From contig OZ037773.1 of the NCBI GenBank assembly GCA_964035545.1, positions 5,782,251-5,846,250 of the forward strand: 64,000 bases of DNA, written 5' to 3'. The notes under the pieces are model-generated. The model made no database searches and was not told the origin of the DNA. It was given only the letters and a program-made list of their open reading frames with translations. Origin of the DNA: Bugula neritina (lineage: Eukaryota > Bryozoa > Gymnolaemata > Cheilostomatida > Bugulidae). Within the stretch, counting starts at the first letter, position 1. Every line of letters begins with the position of its first letter. Both the position numbers and the translations under genes were made by a program. This document shows, piece by piece, positions 62,998 to 64,000 of the stretch.

Positions 62998-63800
62998 CGA
63001 CATTTCACAAATGACAATTCAAAAACACCTATTTCGAAAAAGACAATTCCCAAATTGACAATTAATAAATTGACTTTTAGAAAAAAGACATTTCTAAAAA
63101 TGACATTTCACAAATGATACGGCCCAGTCGGGTGTGAGCTCGACCGGGTCGAGAATAAGTTCATATAAACGTGGGCAATTGCAGATTGGGACTGTTTGGT
63201 AGCTAACACTACTTCCGTAATAGCCTAACTCATACGCCGTTTATATTTGTTGCTGAAAGCTTTAAATCTTGTCAAGTTCAAGTTGAAATAATTACTACTT
63301 ATTTACTTTTACTTTTATACTTGTATTATTGCGTGATGTTACTATGTACATTATATGTTATTTAATTTTATTAACCGTATTTCATGAGTTAAAACTGAAA
63401 AGTAAGAAGAAAATGAAATACGGTTAATAAAATTAAATAACATATAATGTACATAGTAACATCACGCAATAATACAAGTATAAAAGTAACAGTAAATAAG
63501 TAGTAATTATTTCAACTTGAACTTGACAAGATTTAAAGCTTTCAGCAACAAATATAAACGGCGTATGAGTTAGGCTATTACGGAAGTAGTGTTAGCTACC
63601 AAACAGTCCCAATCTGCAATTGCCCACGTTTATATGAACTTATTCTCGACCCGGTCGAGCTCACACCCAACTGGGCCGTATCATTTGTGAAATGTCATTT
63701 TTAGAAATGTCTTTTTTCTAAAAGTCAATTTATTAATTGTCAATTTGGGAATTGTATTTTTCGAAATAGGTGTTTTTGAATTGATATTTGTGAAATGTCG
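62998..63800. mobile_element. Fold-back element: two 388-bp inverted arms around a 27-bp loop
   Basis: The arms 62998-63385 and 63413-63800 are reverse complements with about five mismatches and no net insertion or deletion, centred on 63399. The ends are CGACATTTCACAAAT and ATTTGTGAAATGTCG. Subterminal AT-rich motifs (GACAATT, GACATTT) repeat every 10-20 bases, and the interior carries GAGCTCGACCGGGTCGAG. There is no coding capacity and I see no clear target-site duplication. This is the layout of a fold-back/MITE-type non-autonomous transposon; the superfamily is not assigned. Confidence 0.9.
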
Positions 63801-64000
63801 TGTCACCACTATGAACAGCTCCCTAGGTCTTGGTTCAGGAGCGCTATATCAGTTGCTCTTTTTAACATCACCTATAGCCCAATTTGGGACTATTTCAGTG
63901 CTATATATGTTTATAAAGTACTTTAAACACTATTTACTATGCATAGTATTTATTATATGCTTATAGTAATATATATTATTTTGTATTAATTACACATTTG

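Noticed and set aside
63745-63966. 73-codon plus-strand frame at the right edge
   Set aside because: Begins inside the right arm of the fold-back element and shows no family features.

Overview
This is nuclear DNA from an intron-rich, AT-rich animal genome. Every gene is split by short to medium GT-AG introns. The genes are animal families: a DAAM formin, replication protein A subunit 3, a C-type lectin-like protein and a Golgi sulfotransferase. tRNA-derived SINEs, TA-flanked MITEs, a long fold-back element and many minisatellites lie between and inside them. A non-vertebrate, probably spiralian/lophotrochozoan, source is my inference; the sequence alone does not prove it. Nothing prokaryotic, plasmid or viral was seen.

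Layout. (1) 25-13493, minus strand: an 18-exon gene for an all-coiled-coil protein of about 607 residues that I cannot name. (2) 14047-16450, plus strand, head-to-head with it across about 550 bp: a complete 4-exon RPA3 gene (116 residues), whose exons are too short to stand out as long ORFs. (3) 27858-51033, plus: a DAAM-type formin. I traced 24 coding exons whose lengths sum to exactly 1115 codons including the stop. The 5' part is spread over very long introns (about 1.3 and 9 kb), and 21 compact exons follow between 39087 and 51033. (4) 52972-54308, plus: a secreted-type C-type lectin-like domain joined to a PAN/apple-like cysteine module, in 3 exons. (5) 56177-61005, plus: an 8-exon type II membrane carbohydrate sulfotransferase with both PAPS-binding motifs and one GC-AG intron. 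(6) 61006-64000: intergenic, with a candidate first exon of a second gene (62277) and an 803-bp, nearly perfect fold-back palindrome (62998-63800).

The genes do not form a functional pathway. RPA3 acts in DNA replication and repair, DAAM in Wnt/PCP-linked actin assembly, the sulfotransferase in Golgi glycan sulfation, and the lectin-like protein probably outside the cell. The most unusual recurring signal is that tandem repeats start at, or within a few tens of bases of, the 5' splice site in about 13 of the 52 introns I traced. In several of these the end of the exon and its donor site are themselves copied. I treat this as the main candidate for a novel phenomenon here.
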